Assembly: GCF_003339775.1 (NCBI RefSeq)
Contig: NZ_CP031089.1
Span: 1-53,490, forward strand
Origin: Spiroplasma phoeniceum P40
GTDB taxonomy: Bacteria; Bacillota_I; Bacilli_A; Mycoplasmatales; Mycoplasmataceae
Reading direction: 5' to 3'
Length of the DNA: 53,490 bases
Below, in pieces: positions 27,180 to 37,943 of this stretch. Under the pieces are notes generated by a model. The model was not told where the DNA came from. It made no database searches and saw only the letters and a list, made by a program, of their open reading frames with translations. The translations under genes were made by a program, and so were the position numbers. The first letter of the stretch is position 1, and each line of letters begins with the position of its first letter.

Positions 27180-27353
27180 CTCCCCTATCGAGTTCTTCTC
27201 TCCCCTATCAACAAAGTACAAAAATTGCATAAAACCACAGCGTAGCAAGACAACGAATATAATACTAAGATATGGTCTTTATCATATCGTTTTTGCTGTT
27301 TGGCAAATTACCTACTTTTATTATTTATTTTATTCCAATAAAAAAACCACCTT

Positions 27354-27400
27354 GTTCGCTTTTTTCTTTTTGCCCAAGCCCTTAAAAGAAAAAAGCGAAC
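27354..27400. repeat. 17-bp palindrome with inverted loop
   Basis: Perfect arms at 27354-27370 and 27384-27400 (GTTCGCTTTTTTCTTTT and its complement). The 13-base loop TGCCCAAGCCCTT is the reverse complement, with one mismatch, of the loop in the same palindrome at 19249-19295. Confidence 0.75.
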
Positions 27401-27462
27401 GCAAAAAAGAAAAAACCCCACCCTTTCAGTAAGACAACGGTGGTTGGTAAGGAGTTAATATT

Positions 27463-28054
27463 ATGGGTGAGTTAGAAAAAAATGCTGATGATAAATCGTT
27501 GGGGATATTTAAACATAGAACAAGCTGCATTGTTGACACAAAAATCATTTATAAGTGCTAAACGAATTTTAGAACGAAATTTAAAAAAGGTTTTTATAAA
27601 ATCGACCAACATACAAGAAAAAACATTTATTATCTTTCTCATAAAGGTAATACCTTTTTTGGGTCGTGAGCATAAAAAAGCAATTAAGATAAATTGTTAT
27701 GAACTCCCCCACCAAGATATGCTGATTAAATGACTTTGTAGTAAAATTGACATTGAACATTATCAAACTGAGCGAGAGTTAAAAATGGAAAATTGAAAAT
27801 TAAAAGCATATTCTAATTTGTTAATTTACAAAAGCGATAATAGCAAAATTTATGTTGAATTTGATAATACAAGAAAATCACCCATCAGAATAAAAAATAA
27901 AATCATAAATTATAAAGATTGATTAAATAATGGAAATAAAGTTCATTGAGTTTCTACTAATAAAACATTGAGTAATTGAACACAAAAAATAATCAGAGAA
28001 TTAAATTTATTTGTAAATAAACACACCTACGAAATTTGAAACAGTAAAGAGTAA
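27463..28054 (+). pseudogene. Replication-relaxation-like protein with compensating frameshifts
   Basis: ATG 27463 (AAGGAG upstream) is out of frame with the body, which opens at 27482 MLMINRWGYLNIEQAALLTQ. A missing A near 27587 and an extra G near 27662 shift the frame out and back over about 25 residues. From REHKK onward the frame is restored to 28054. The C-terminal third is diverged (AYSNLLIYKSDNSKIYVEFD …), lacking the PD Asp. Inactive or affected by sequence error. Confidence 0.55.
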
Positions 28055-28499
28055 TTTTTGTTCGTTTTCATTTCTGGGCGAGTGGTTGATTTTTATAATT
28101 TTTATGATAAAATTACTTACAAGTTAAAAAAAGTTTTGAAAATCTTTCAAACAAATTTGGGAACCTTTATAAAATTCTTCGCTTAACGCTTAGAATTTTA
28201 CCAAGTACTTTGAAAAGCACGGCAAAAGTTTTTTTTTAAATTTATAGTAATTTACATAAAATTTAAAAAGTCACCGCGAGCCCAATTTATTTTATAATTA
28301 ATGAAAAAATTACTGGGGATAATGGAATTAAAAGTATTCAATTAATTTTATTAGGTAATAATGGTTTTACTGCACTAGTGGTCGCCCTATTGAAAATTTA
28401 GGAAAATGAAATAAAAAATAATTCAAAATCTTTAAAAATTTTTACAAGATTATTTATTGTTGATAACTAAACAAATTTAATAAACTATATTTCCTTTAA
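28055..28499. other. Intergenic region without a gene
   Basis: No convincing frame. A segment GGGCGAGTGGTTGATTT and TTTATAGTAATTTACATAAA near 28075 and 28239 also occurs near 36890-36925 after the fifth module's relaxation-like gene. Inverted repeat AAAATTCT/AGAATTTT at about 28161-28185. A weak start ATGAAAAAATTACTGGGG at 28302 stops after 14 codons. Confidence 0.4.
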
Positions 28500-28590
28500 A
28501 ACACTTATTTTATAAGGTTTTTTTATTGCTTGTTTTATTTGCGTTGTCTGTGGCGCATCGAACGTTATTTTCGCGGGTAAAATTGGCAAT
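28500..28590 (+). repeat. par-upstream block, copy 4
   Basis: Hairpin with ACTTATTTTATAAGGT, then a core containing GCATCGAACGTTATTTTCG. Followed by an inverted repeat TACTATTAATACTAA/TTAGTATTAATAGTA at about 28630-28663, a likely operator in front of the RHH gene. Confidence 0.55.
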
Positions 28591-28678
28591 AAAAAAATAA
28601 ATAATTGATTTTAATAAATTTTATTATATAATACTATTAATACTAAATTTAGTATTAATAGTATAAAAAGGAAACAAT

Positions 28679-28947
28679 ATGCCCAATAAAACAAATAAAT
28701 TAATAAAAGAAACAATAAATAATAATGATATATAAAAATAATTCTAGTTTTAAAAATGTTAAAGAGTTTAAAAAAAAAAAAAAAAAATGAAATTAATGTT
28801 ATGCCTAGAATGTTATGTAATGTGGAATTAGTACAAAAATTTAGAAATTTAGCAAAACAGAAACAATGAACGAATACAACTCTTATGAATAATATTTTAA
28901 AAGATTATTTTGATAGATTGGAGAATAGTAATAATGAAGATGATTAG
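28679..28947 (+). pseudogene. RHH-like par protein, frameshifted
   Basis: Starts MPNKTNKLIKETINNND and stops, then resumes in another frame (KNNSSFKNVKEFKK) before a 17-18-A run that shifts it once more to NEINVMPRMLCNVELVQKF, KQWTNTTLMNNILKD and the NEDD end over the parA start. The long A run is a slippage hot spot. Confidence 0.6.
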
Positions 28948-29707
28948 TTTTGCAGTAAAAAAGGTGAGGTCGGCAAAACAACGCTTTGCAAAAATGTTGC
29001 TTATAAGTTATCCCTTGATGGGGCAAAGGTTTTATTAATTGACCTTGACCCCAAGCAACCTTATCAACCAATTTTTCAAATAATAATTATGATTATAAAA
29101 AAATATTATATCTTTAATTACAAATGCAAATTTAATAACTGTTGATAAAATTATTCAATCAACAAAATATAAAAATATTGATATTATTGTTGGCGGAGAA
29201 GAAATAAATTCAACAACAACTTTAATAAATACTTTTTATAAAACTGAAAAAGATAAATATTTATTTGCTGATTTAATTTATGAAATTAATGAAGAAATAT
29301 TGGATTGTTATGATTATGTGTTGATTGATTATCCCCCAACAATACAAGATTTAGGAATAAGTTTTTTGATGTTATCTGATTTAATAATAGCACCGTTAAC
29401 TGATGATGGAGGTTGTTATAAAGGGGTATTAGATTTAAAAAATACTTTAAATCATATTGCTAAAATTATTAATAAAGAACCACCAAATATTAATATTTTA
29501 CTAAATAATGTAAAAAATAATGATGTTACAGAAACCATTTTGGAATGATTAAAAAATGATAATCTTAATCAATATTTATTAAAATGTGAAATTAAAAACT
29601 CAAATACTTTTTCAAAAAACACAGTTAAATTAGACACAATATGGACTAACCCTACATATTGGCGAAAGAAACAAGCATACGAAGAACTCATCAAGGAGAT
29701 AAAATAA
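28934..29707 (+). pseudogene. parA: parA, decayed copy
   Basis: The MKMISF start is kept, but a base loss at AGTTTTGCAG (others AGTTTTTGTAA) destroys the Walker A frame, and a further loss near 29050-29065 breaks Walker A'. The C-terminal half from DCYDYVLIDYPPTIQD to YWRKKQAYEELIKEIK is intact (29300-29707) but has no usable start. Not functional unless these are sequencing errors. Confidence 0.8.
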
Positions 29708-29709
29708 CT

Positions 29710-29847
29710 ATGAAAATAGATGAAAATATTTGTATTGCTCCCCACTGTGAAGAAATAAGATTACTTGTAATGCCCGTTTTTTCTATGTGTGGCACAACGC
29801 AAATACGAAAAAGAACAAAAGGAAAAACAAAAAACGAAAGTAGATAA
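29710..29847 (+). pseudogene. Small Cys/His protein patched with foreign plasmid sequence
   Basis: Starts MKIDENICIAPHCEEIRLLV like the gene at 21508, then after MPVFSM it contains 31 bases (29788-29818) identical to a stretch of the conserved plasmid protein gene (the Q-R-K-Y-E-K-E-Q region), read in a different frame as CGTTQIRKRTK. The second Cys pair is lost. The result is a 45-residue hybrid. Confidence 0.7.
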
Positions 29848-29854
29848 AATAAAA

Positions 29855-30007
29855 ATGAAAAAAATAGAAATTTAAGGCAATATCAATCATGATTTATTGC
29901 TTGTTGGTGTTGATTGACAAAAGTGCTTGAATTGTAGTTTTACTATTCAAAAAGTCGATGATTAGTGATTTACAATTAATACGGGCGATAAAAACTGCGG
30001 TAAATAA
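29855..30007 (+). pseudogene. 50-aa Cys-rich protein with two nonsense codons
   Basis: Homologue of 21822. TAA follows MKKIEI, and TAG replaces GAG in the DDEWFT motif. The CLNC pair and the KNCGK end are still recognisable. Confidence 0.6.
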
Positions 30008-30106
30008 CAAATTATTAAAAAACCACACCTATAAGTTAGATGTGGTAAAATAATATTAGTAAGCGACTTTTTCTCTTACTGCTTCTCAAATTTTATTAAA
30101 CAAAGT

Positions 30107-30275
30107 GATAGTAATTTATCGCCAAATAAATTACTATCGTGGAAACACTAGCTTGCAACTAGCGTTTCCACAGACAATTTTAACATATTTTACTGGGTTA
30201 TTTTGTTTGTCCTTTTGATACTCTTGTGAAATATGTTAGAAATTGTTTTGTGGGAATAGTACGGTGGTGCTATTC
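30107..30275 (+). promoter_or_regulatory. Adhesin leader with three hairpins (module 4)
   Basis: Same layout as at 12792, with GGAATAGTAC/GTGCTATTCC at the 3' end and AAAGGAAAT before the adhesin start. An upstream terminator hairpin ACCACA…TGTGGT lies near 30020-30045. Confidence 0.6.
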
Positions 30276-30318
30276 CTATTTTTTATGGCAATATCAATTT
30301 CAGAAAGGAAATAATGCA

Positions 30319-32829
30319 ATGAAAAAATTGCTAAGTATCTTAACAATCTCAACTTTAACAGCAAGCGTTCCTGTGCCGTTGCTTGCCAACACAACATTAG
30401 AAAGAACAAAAAGCGATGTTAGTACTTTGTCATCTAACTCAAACAACGATTATCTACCACTAAAAGAAATAAATGGTATTTATGGTTATGTTATGTCAAT
30501 TACAATTGACAAAGATAATAACATTTATTTCGGTACATTTGCTGGTGCGTTTGTGTTGAAACGCGGTGAAACAACACCAACCAAAATAAATGAAATAAAT
30601 AATGTTTGTAATTCAATTGTAATTGACAAAAATAATAACATTTATTTCGGTACAAATAGTGGTTTATTTGTGTTGAAACGCGGTGAAACAACACCAACCA
30701 AAATAAATGAAATAAATAATGTTTGTAATTCAATTGTAATTGACAAAAATAATAACATTTATTTTGGGGCAAAGGACGGTGCGTATAAGTTGTCTGCTGG
30801 TTCGGACACACCAACCAAAATAAATGGCATAAATGGTTTTGTTAATTCGCTTGCCGTTGATAGTAAAGACAACATTTATTTTGGAACAGATAGTGGTTTA
30901 TTTGTGTTGAAACGCGGTGAAACAACACCAACCAAAATAAATGAAATAAATAATTTTTGTAATTCAATTGTAATTGACAAAGATAATAACATTTATTTTG
31001 GGACAAAGGACGGTGCGTATAAGTTGTCTGCTGGTTCAGACACACCAACCAAAATAAATGTCATAAATGGTTTTGTTAATTCGCTTGCCGTTGATAGTAA
31101 AGACAACATTTATTTTGGAACAGATAGTGGTTTATTTGTGTTGAAACACGGGGAATCAACCGCAACTAAAATCGATGGAATAGAAGATGATACTACATAT
31201 ATAATAATAGATAATAACAGTAATGTTTACTTTGGTGGTAATGATTGAGTTAAATTTACGACAACAATTTTAAATTGGATAAAACAACAAAGTAAATTTA
31301 TTATGGTGGATAGCACCAAAACGCAAACTTGGACTCGCTCCGACTTAATTGCGGTTGATGGGGAGTTAAACATTGATATTGCTAGCCCTAACATTGATAA
31401 AATTATCTTTGATAATGTTGAACAACCACAAACAAGTAAACAATGAAAAATCAATGTTAAACCCGAAATTGCACCGCGCGACCATAATTTACAAGTAATG
31501 TTTACTTTGGATGGTAAACAATATACGAGTGAAATTATTGTTTCTATGCAAGCAAAAATTGACCCACCAACACCAAGTAAGCAAGAAAATTTAAGTGAGT
31601 TAATTAAAGCAACTGATTTAGGAAATATTTTTGATAAAAACGATGATACTATTTTTTCTGCTGTTAATCAGAAAAACGGCAATATCATTGATGATTTTTC
31701 ACAAATTGAAATCATTAACAAAACAGATACCCAAGCAACTTTATCAGCGAAACCAGACAGCAAAAGTTATCAAGGTTCGGTTGATATTAAATATAATGTT
31801 GTTTCAGCAACGACAGTTGATTTAAAAATCGATGTAACACCAACATCATCACAAGCAACGGTAATAAAAGATTATCTTGGTCAAATTGACGACAGTAATA
31901 TCACAAACCCAGTTAACACTTTTTACTATGTAAGTAGTGAAAGTACTATCAAAATGGTTAAACCAACAGCAAGCAGTGTCATAACTGGGATTGTGTATGG
32001 TTGTGATGAGCAATGAAATAAAACATCACATTCAAGCACGATTGACACTACAAACAGGATAAAACTTGATGGGTCGCAGTTAAACACAAAAGAGGGTAAA
32101 TATGTTGTTGAGTTATCTGATAACTTAGGACATACAAATAATGTTTATTTACAAATAAACAAAGAAAAAAAAGATATCAAAGAATATTGAAACACGGATA
32201 ATGGGAAACAATTTGAAATTTGAGCGAAAGCAAATGGATACGACAATATCCGCGGGTATAGTTCTAGTCAATTAAATAATCTTTTTGCAGATAGTAAAAA
32301 TTGACAACAACTAGCAAGTGATAGTCAATTTGCGAGTTCTGTTGCGGACTGATTTAAAACCAATGGTAAACTGTTTTCAAAAGCACCATTGACAAAAGAA
32401 CAAGTTATAGAACAGTTTAAAACCCAAATCCCAGGTGATATCAAAATTGATGGGGTAAATACCAGCAATTATGAGAAAAATAAAATTTCGTTTGAATTAA
32501 ATCAAAGTGAGTTTAAACCAAATGACAAAGTAAACATTATTGTTAAATACAATAATGCCTCAGCAGACAGTTTCACTTTGCAAATAAAAGACAGCAAAAC
32601 ACCCGATAACAATAATAAAGGTAAGGATAGTAAATTCTGAATTATTGTGGTTGTTGTTGGTGTCTTGGCGGGTCTTGGTCTGGCATATTTGTTGTTTAAA
32701 AGATTTGTCTTTGATAAATATATTTATCCGAAAATCATTGCTCGTCGCCACAATAAACTTGTTGAACAAATTAAAAAAGAAGAAGCAGAAAAAGAAGCAC
32801 AAAATAATAATAAAGGCGGTGATGAATAA
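30319..32829 (+). CDS. Sarpin-repeat adhesin (ScARP/SARP1-like), second intact copy
   Basis: An 836-residue protein with the same architecture as the gene at 13005: identical signal peptide, six PTKI/ATKI units with seven DN(I/V)YFG strands, central beta domain, EYWNTDNG region, one C-terminal membrane helix (VVVVGVLAGLGLAYLLF) and a basic tail. The repeats alternate GLFVLKRGE and GAYKLSAGS types and are more alike within this gene than to those at 13005, which points to repeat homogenisation. The C-terminal 500 residues are close to the other copy. Its stop overlaps the traG start by eight bases. Confidence 0.93.
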
Positions 32830-33970
32830 TAAGTATGGTATTCCAAAAAATAATTTAACTCAACATACTTTATTGGTTGGAACAACGGGAAACGGTAAAA
32901 CAACAACATTAATGTTTTTAGTAAAACAATTAACTCAAATATTTAAACAAACTACAATTATTATTGATGGTAAGGGGGATATTGATTTAATTAATAAAGT
33001 TAAACAATTAGACCCTAACGCCTTTATTTGAGAAATTGGTGGGTCAACGGAATATAACCCCTTTGCGACAAAAGATAGTGCTCTCTTATCAGATAAGATT
33101 ATGTCGTTGTTTGATTTTTCAGAACAATACTATAGAGATAAGACAAAACATTATTTATTAATTTTATTAGATGTTATGTTAAAAAATAAAATTGATATTA
33201 CTTTAAACAATATTATTGAATACTTTAATATTGAAAAATTATTAAATTTAGTTGATGTTAAAAGTACAAATTATGATATGCTTAGCAATAATTTTGCAGA
33301 AAAAGAAATATCAGGGATGATTAGTAAACTTGATATTACTAATATGCAATTAAACAATTCGCTTAGCAAAAATAATAGTTTACTTGAATTGATTACTAAA
33401 CATAAAACGATTTGGTTTAGTATAAATTCCTTGAAATACCCTGAACTCGCTAGTTCGGCAGGGAAAATCATTATCCAAGATTTAAAGGAATTAACCACTT
33501 TAAAACCAGTTAATCAGAAAATCAATGTTGTTTTAGATGAGTTTAATGTCTTTGCAAATGAAACTATTGTCAACTTAATAAATAAGTCGCGTAGTTTTAA
33601 TTATCAATGTTTCTTGTCATTTCAAACAATAAATGATTTAAAAACAAACAATATGAATTTAACAGATACTATTTTTGGAAATGTTAGCACTATTGTTTGT
33701 CATAACATTAAAGACCCTAACACCGCGGAATATGTAGCAAGTGTTTTTGGTACCCAAGAAACCGAAAAAATAACGCGCCAACTTGATTTTAAAAACAACA
33801 CTGCTGATATGGGTTCGGTGCGTGCGGTGGATGAGTTTATAGTTCATCCGAACGACCTTAAAACCCTTAAAATTGGTGAATGCTATTTAACGAGTGGCAA
33901 GTTATTCATTAAAAAAATACAAGTGGAGCCCACTAGTTTAGATGGGTTAATTCAACACTTAAATAAGTAA
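32822..33970 (+). CDS. TraG/VirD4-like coupling protein lacking the N-terminal membrane part
   Basis: A 382-residue protein starting MNNKYGIPKNNLTQHTLLVG inside the last codons of the adhesin. Walker A GTTGNGKT at 20-27 (Asn in place of the Ser of other copies, allowed by the P-loop consensus), Walker B VVLDEF with D239/E240. The fusion at 7535 shows LALNNKYGIPK preceded by a membrane helix, so this copy lost the membrane segment when adhesin and traG were joined. VirD4 relatives need that segment to sit at the channel, so activity in transfer is doubtful. It has a four-residue deletion (ECYLTSGKL for ECYLKTTLPSGKL) and ends LIQHLNK. Confidence 0.85.
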
Positions 33971-34104
33971 AAAAATATGTTAAAATTTACTTACACACTT
34001 ATTTATAAATTCCTTTTAAATAAAAGGTAACGGTTTAAAGTGTCATATTTATAGTAATATCTGTTAAGTTTTTAATTAATTCTTGTATTTAAATATATTA
34101 AAAA

Positions 34105-34315
34105 TAAATTATTTGTATAATTTTGTAATTTGATATATAATGAATTTGTTAGCATTTAAAAATGCTAGGACAATTAAAAACGGAAACACACTAATTTTGA
34201 ACTAACTGTGTTTCCACTGACAATTTTAACATATTTTACTTAACTTAGTAGAATATGTTTATCAATTATTATAATGTTTGTGGAAATAGCGGTCTGTTAT
34301 TTCCCTTTTTATTTG
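34105..34315 (+). promoter_or_regulatory. Module 5 promoter and two-hairpin leader
   Basis: TTGTAT (34113-34118), 17 bases, TATAAT (34136-34141), then an 8-bp stem TAGCATTT/AAATGCTA (about 34151-34168), hairpin GGAAACACA/TGTGTTTCC near 34182-34215, and GGAAATA/TATTTCC near 34282-34304. Confidence 0.65.
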
Positions 34316-34395
34316 TTACACAAAAAGGAGTGATAAAAAATATTTTATCCGCACATTTGTGATAAAATAAAAACAACTAAATAAACAAAAAGAAA

Positions 34396-34563
34396 AATGA
34401 CCAGCACGTCATTCTTCTATACACCTATTAAGGGTCTCACAAACCACTTAATTAGGTTATTGATTTTAACCCCCACCTTTTTCTGGTAGGTCAGTTAAAT
34501 TATAACATTATTCGTTGTCTTGTGTATAGGTAGAATGAAAAAAGTTCATTCTACCTATTTTTT
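34396..34563 (+). ncRNA. Structured leader RNA, attenuator-like (module 5)
   Basis: AATGAC/GTCATT stem and the 14-bp terminator stem are kept. The middle stem is weakened (AAGGGT against ACCACTT, one base missing). It is followed by the inverted repeat TATCAGCGTTGA/TCAACGCTGATA (about 34600-34654) in front of the Trp-rich gene. Confidence 0.5.
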
Positions 34564-34700
34564 ATTTAATATATCAAAACAACAAAAAAATCAGTTTATA
34601 TCAGCGTTGAAATAACCAAAAAAGATTCTACATTTTGGAAAATATCAACGCTGATAAGGGGTTTAAATTCGCTCAAAACCGTAGAAAGGAGCATATTATT

Positions 34701-35045
34701 ATGCGTAGAGCAAGTTATGTGAACACAAATATTGATTATGATCAAAATGATGTTCAAAAAGATCAACGAAAAGAAAAACAATGAAAAATTGAAAACCACC
34801 CTGGTCGATTGGCTTTAAAACAGTGAGAGAAACATTGAAAAAGTGGTTGATTTGAAAACTTAACCAAAGAAAAACAAAAAGAATACAAACTAATTACCAA
34901 CAAACTAGCTTTAGACAATAAAAAGTTTGAATTGGTAAGAGTTCGCCAGGAATGAAAACGGAATTGATACAACAATTTAGACAAAGAAAAACAACGCGAA
35001 TATAAAAAAGGCGTTGAAGAAATTAAAAAAGAACACAATTTATAA
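34701..35045 (+). CDS. Trp-rich basic protein, second intact copy
   Basis: 114 residues, nearly identical to 26045 (VNTNID for IDTKID). All six Trp are TGA. Unlike that copy it has the leader with AAAGGAG nine bases before ATG, the same leader that precedes the conserved plasmid protein at 18149. It thus appears to be the better expressed version. The next leader and gene follow after 140 bases, so the leader is duplicated around this gene. Confidence 0.72.
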
Positions 35046-35184
35046 CAGATGTTTTAAAACCAATAATAACGCCAAAACAAACCGAAAGAATATTTTTTTT
35101 TTTTTTTTTATATACATTTTGGAAAATATAAACGCTGATAGGGGGTTTAAATTCGCTCAAAACCGCAGAAAGGAGCATGTTATT

Positions 35185-35835
35185 ATGCAAGAAATGCAAC
35201 AAACAGAACAAGTCAATTATCACTTTGTTGAGATAAGTGGGTTAAGTTATAAAGTCATTAATCAACTTGACGAGAAAAAACATATCTCAAATTTTTACTT
35301 ACCGAAAAAATGTGTTCGCCAACACCCTACTCGCCAAGACAGTTATAAAATCAAAATTTATGACAAATTTATTTGTGTTCCTAAAAAAATGTGTTTCTTA
35401 GATAAAACTGGTAAATACTTTTTGGTTGGGGTTGATATGTATTTTACCTACTGAATTTATAACACGCTTGATAATAACAAATATCGTTTAGTGGGTTATC
35501 AAGCAATTAAAGACACTGCAATTAAAGAATTGCATTATTTAACTGTGTCTGCTCGAAGATACGAAAAAGAACAAGCAACTAACCCATTTTTAAGTGGGTT
35601 AACTTACCAACAAGCCCGCGAACAAATTTGCGCTGAAAGCGACAAATTAAAAGCAGAATACCTATCTTTTGTAAAAACTAAGTATTCTGCTACACACGCC
35701 AATAATCACAATAGAGAAAATAATTCTCTTGTTGATGATTATAACACTGTTTACGAAAAAAACAAGGGTGATCCACCAGAATTATTCAAAGAAGAACTCA
35801 CCCAGTTATTAGCGGAATTAGACAACTTAGACTAA
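35185..35835 (+). CDS. Conserved plasmid protein, full-length (216 aa), module 5
   Basis: Intact homologue of 18149 and 26529. The N-terminal half matches the 26.5-kb copy; the C-terminal linker (SATHANNHNRENNS) matches the module 1 copy, so the gene is itself a mosaic. It reads through YFTYW with TGA and ends LLAELDNLD. Confidence 0.8.
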
Positions 35836-36252
35836 CTCCCCTACCGAGTTCTTCTCTCCCCTATCAATCAAGTAGAGAACTTGCATAAAACCACAGCGTA
35901 GCAAGACAACGAATAAACAAAACCAAGATATGGTCTTTATCATATCGTTTTTGCTGTTTTATAAAACACGATTTTTTTTCTTTTTTTTCTTCCAATAGAA
36001 AACCAAAATAAATACCATTACTATATCAAAACAACAAATATTAAATAAATTTTTATATATTTTTAAAATAAATTTAGCAGTAATTTTATTCAAAAAAGTA
36101 ATAAATATATTAAAATTTAAGATATAACACTATATACAATTTATATAAAAATAATTGTAATACTAAATCTTGCTTAAACTGAGGAAAAAAACATTAAGCC
36201 GAAACCCAGCCCCGTCAGTATGACAAGAGTGGTTGGTAAGGAATTGGATTGT
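35836..36252. other. Intergenic region without a gene
   Basis: Contains the conserved GATATG/CATATC hairpin (about 35926-35947), AT-rich spacer shared with 18960-19100, and a decayed remnant of the nested palindrome of 19145-19243 (GAGGAAAAAAACATTAAGCC, then GAAACCCAGCCCCG). AAGGAATTGG precedes the next gene. Confidence 0.45.
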
Positions 36253-36816
36253 ATGACAGAGCAAATTAAAATTATGGATATGATAAATAAATGAGGGTAC
36301 TTAAATTTAGAACAAATATCTTTGTTACTAAATAAAAATATTAAATCAACAGAAAATCGTTTGGCAGTATTAGTTAAAAAGAAACTGATTACTGCTAATA
36401 AATTAACTCGCAAAAACATTTATGTTTTAACACACAAAGGAAATTCATATTTAGGGCGAGTTCATAAAAAAAGTATTCAAATTAATTTTTATGAACTTCC
36501 CCACCAAGATATGCTGATTAAATAACTTTGTAGTCAAATTGACATTGAACATTATCAAACTGAGCGGGAGTTAAAAATGGAAAACGATAACCTCAACGCT
36601 TACCCTGATTTAATCATCACCAAAAAGGATGATAGCGAAATTTATGTTGAATTTGAGCGAACACAAAAATCACCAAGTCGCTTTAAGGAAAAGTTAGACG
36701 GACATACCAAATGACTACGCGAAGGGGGACAAATCTATTGAATTACCCCAACGCAAACCCTCGCTAACTGAATTCAACGGCAAATTGACAAAGACGATTT
36801 TAAAATCAAACTATAA
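36253..36816 (+). pseudogene. Replication-relaxation-like protein with one nonsense codon
   Basis: The cleanest copy: 187 codons in one frame from MTEQIKIMDMINKWGYLNLE to 36816, broken only by TAA at 36523-36525 where the others have TGA (Trp) after HQDMLIK. The winged-helix part covers about residues 8-70; ERELKMEN, AYPDLIIT and IYVEFERTQ give the E…PD…EFE pattern of a PD-(D/E)XK-like fold, here with the expected Asp. A single G-to-A change in a Trp codon is enough to kill it. Replic_Relax assignment is by motif pattern. Confidence 0.65.
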
Positions 36817-37061
36817 CAAGTTATCATCTGACCCACACAAGAACTAAACACCTACGAAATTTGAAACAACAAGGAGTAATTTTTGGGCGAGCGGTTGATT
36901 TATAGTAATTTACATAAAATTTAAAAAATCACCGCGAAACCAGTTTAGTAAAAATAATAAAATTATGATAAATTTAATATGTATATGATTTTAAAATTAG
37001 TTTTAAAATAAATTACTTTAATTATTTTAAATAATTAAAATTTAATAGAAAAATAAATAAT

Positions 37062-37517
37062 ATGAAATTTACATCAAAAATAAAAAAAATATTGAAAAAA
37101 ACATATAAATCAATTAAAAAGGGTCTTAATTCTTTTTTAGAGATACTTGGTTTTAATAAAAAAGAAAGTTACGATTTATCACAAAAAATTTCTGAAAAAA
37201 TTCACAAAGAAATATCAGAATATTATAAAGCGAAAGGAATTGATGAAGAAACTAAAAAATCTTTTGATTCAGTGATGTTAGAATTGAAAATGGAAAATGA
37301 AATAAAAAATCAAAAAATGCAACTATTGACCCCAACACCAGTGTCTAAAAATAATAATCTTAATGCAGATTTGGATAAAAAAAATCGTGCAGAAAAATAT
37401 AAGGATATTAATACTGAATTTAACCAATTATTAAAACCAGTTTCAGAAGATTCAGTAAGTTTATCTAGCTACCATTCGGTATTAGATTCAGAAGAAATTG
37501 AAAATGAAAGAGAATAA
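37062..37517 (+). CDS. Hypothetical charged helical protein
   Basis: A 151-residue cytoplasmic protein, MKFTSKIKKILKKTYKSIKK at the start, rich in Lys and Glu, with probable amphipathic helices at about 1-30 and 40-85 and a disordered Ser-rich end. No membrane segment, Cys cluster or known motif. No clear ribosome site. It lies alone between the relaxation-like pseudogene and the par block. Not recognised. Confidence 0.5.
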   Translation: MKFTSKIKKILKKTYKSIKKGLNSFLEILGFNKKESYDLSQKISEKIHKEISEYYKAKGIDEETKKSFDSVMLELKMENEIKNQKMQLLTPTPVSKNNNLNADLDKKNRAEKYKDINTEFNQLLKPVSEDSVSLSSYHSVLDSEEIENERE

Positions 37518-37675
37518 AAACTCTTTTTATTTTGTATCAATTAAATGAACTAAATACTCGCAATGCTAGTGAAATTATTAACGGTTTACTACAAAAAGAT
37601 AAGCAAATGATTAATATTCTTGCCCTTCTCATTTAGAACAATTTAAACTTAATAATTTAACTTAGTCTCCCATTT

Positions 37676-37770
37676 TAAACCCTTATAAAATAAGGGTTTT
37701 TTGTTGTTTGTTTTGTTATTGTCCTCTGTGCTGCATCGAACGTTATTTTCGTGGGTAAATGGTAATAAAA
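37676..37770 (+). repeat. par-upstream block, copy 5
   Basis: Hairpin AACCCTTATAAAATAAGGGTT with T6, then a core containing GCATCGAACGTTATTTTCG. A fragment of an unrelated frame (NELNTRNASEIINGLLQKDK) lies just upstream at 37545-37636. Palindromic AAAATATGTAAAAT/ATTTTACATATTTT at about 37805-37838 may be an operator. Confidence 0.55.
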
Positions 37771-37943
37771 TTAATTTAGTACTAAATTAATCCCCGTATT
37801 TTTTATAAAATATGTAAAATTAATTTTACATATTTTATAATTTTTAAAAATCATATTTTATAATGTTTTTATATCTGTAAAATAAATTTTACTTGTAAAA
37901 TTTGTAAAATAATATATAATAAAAAGAAAGGAGTTAGATAACA

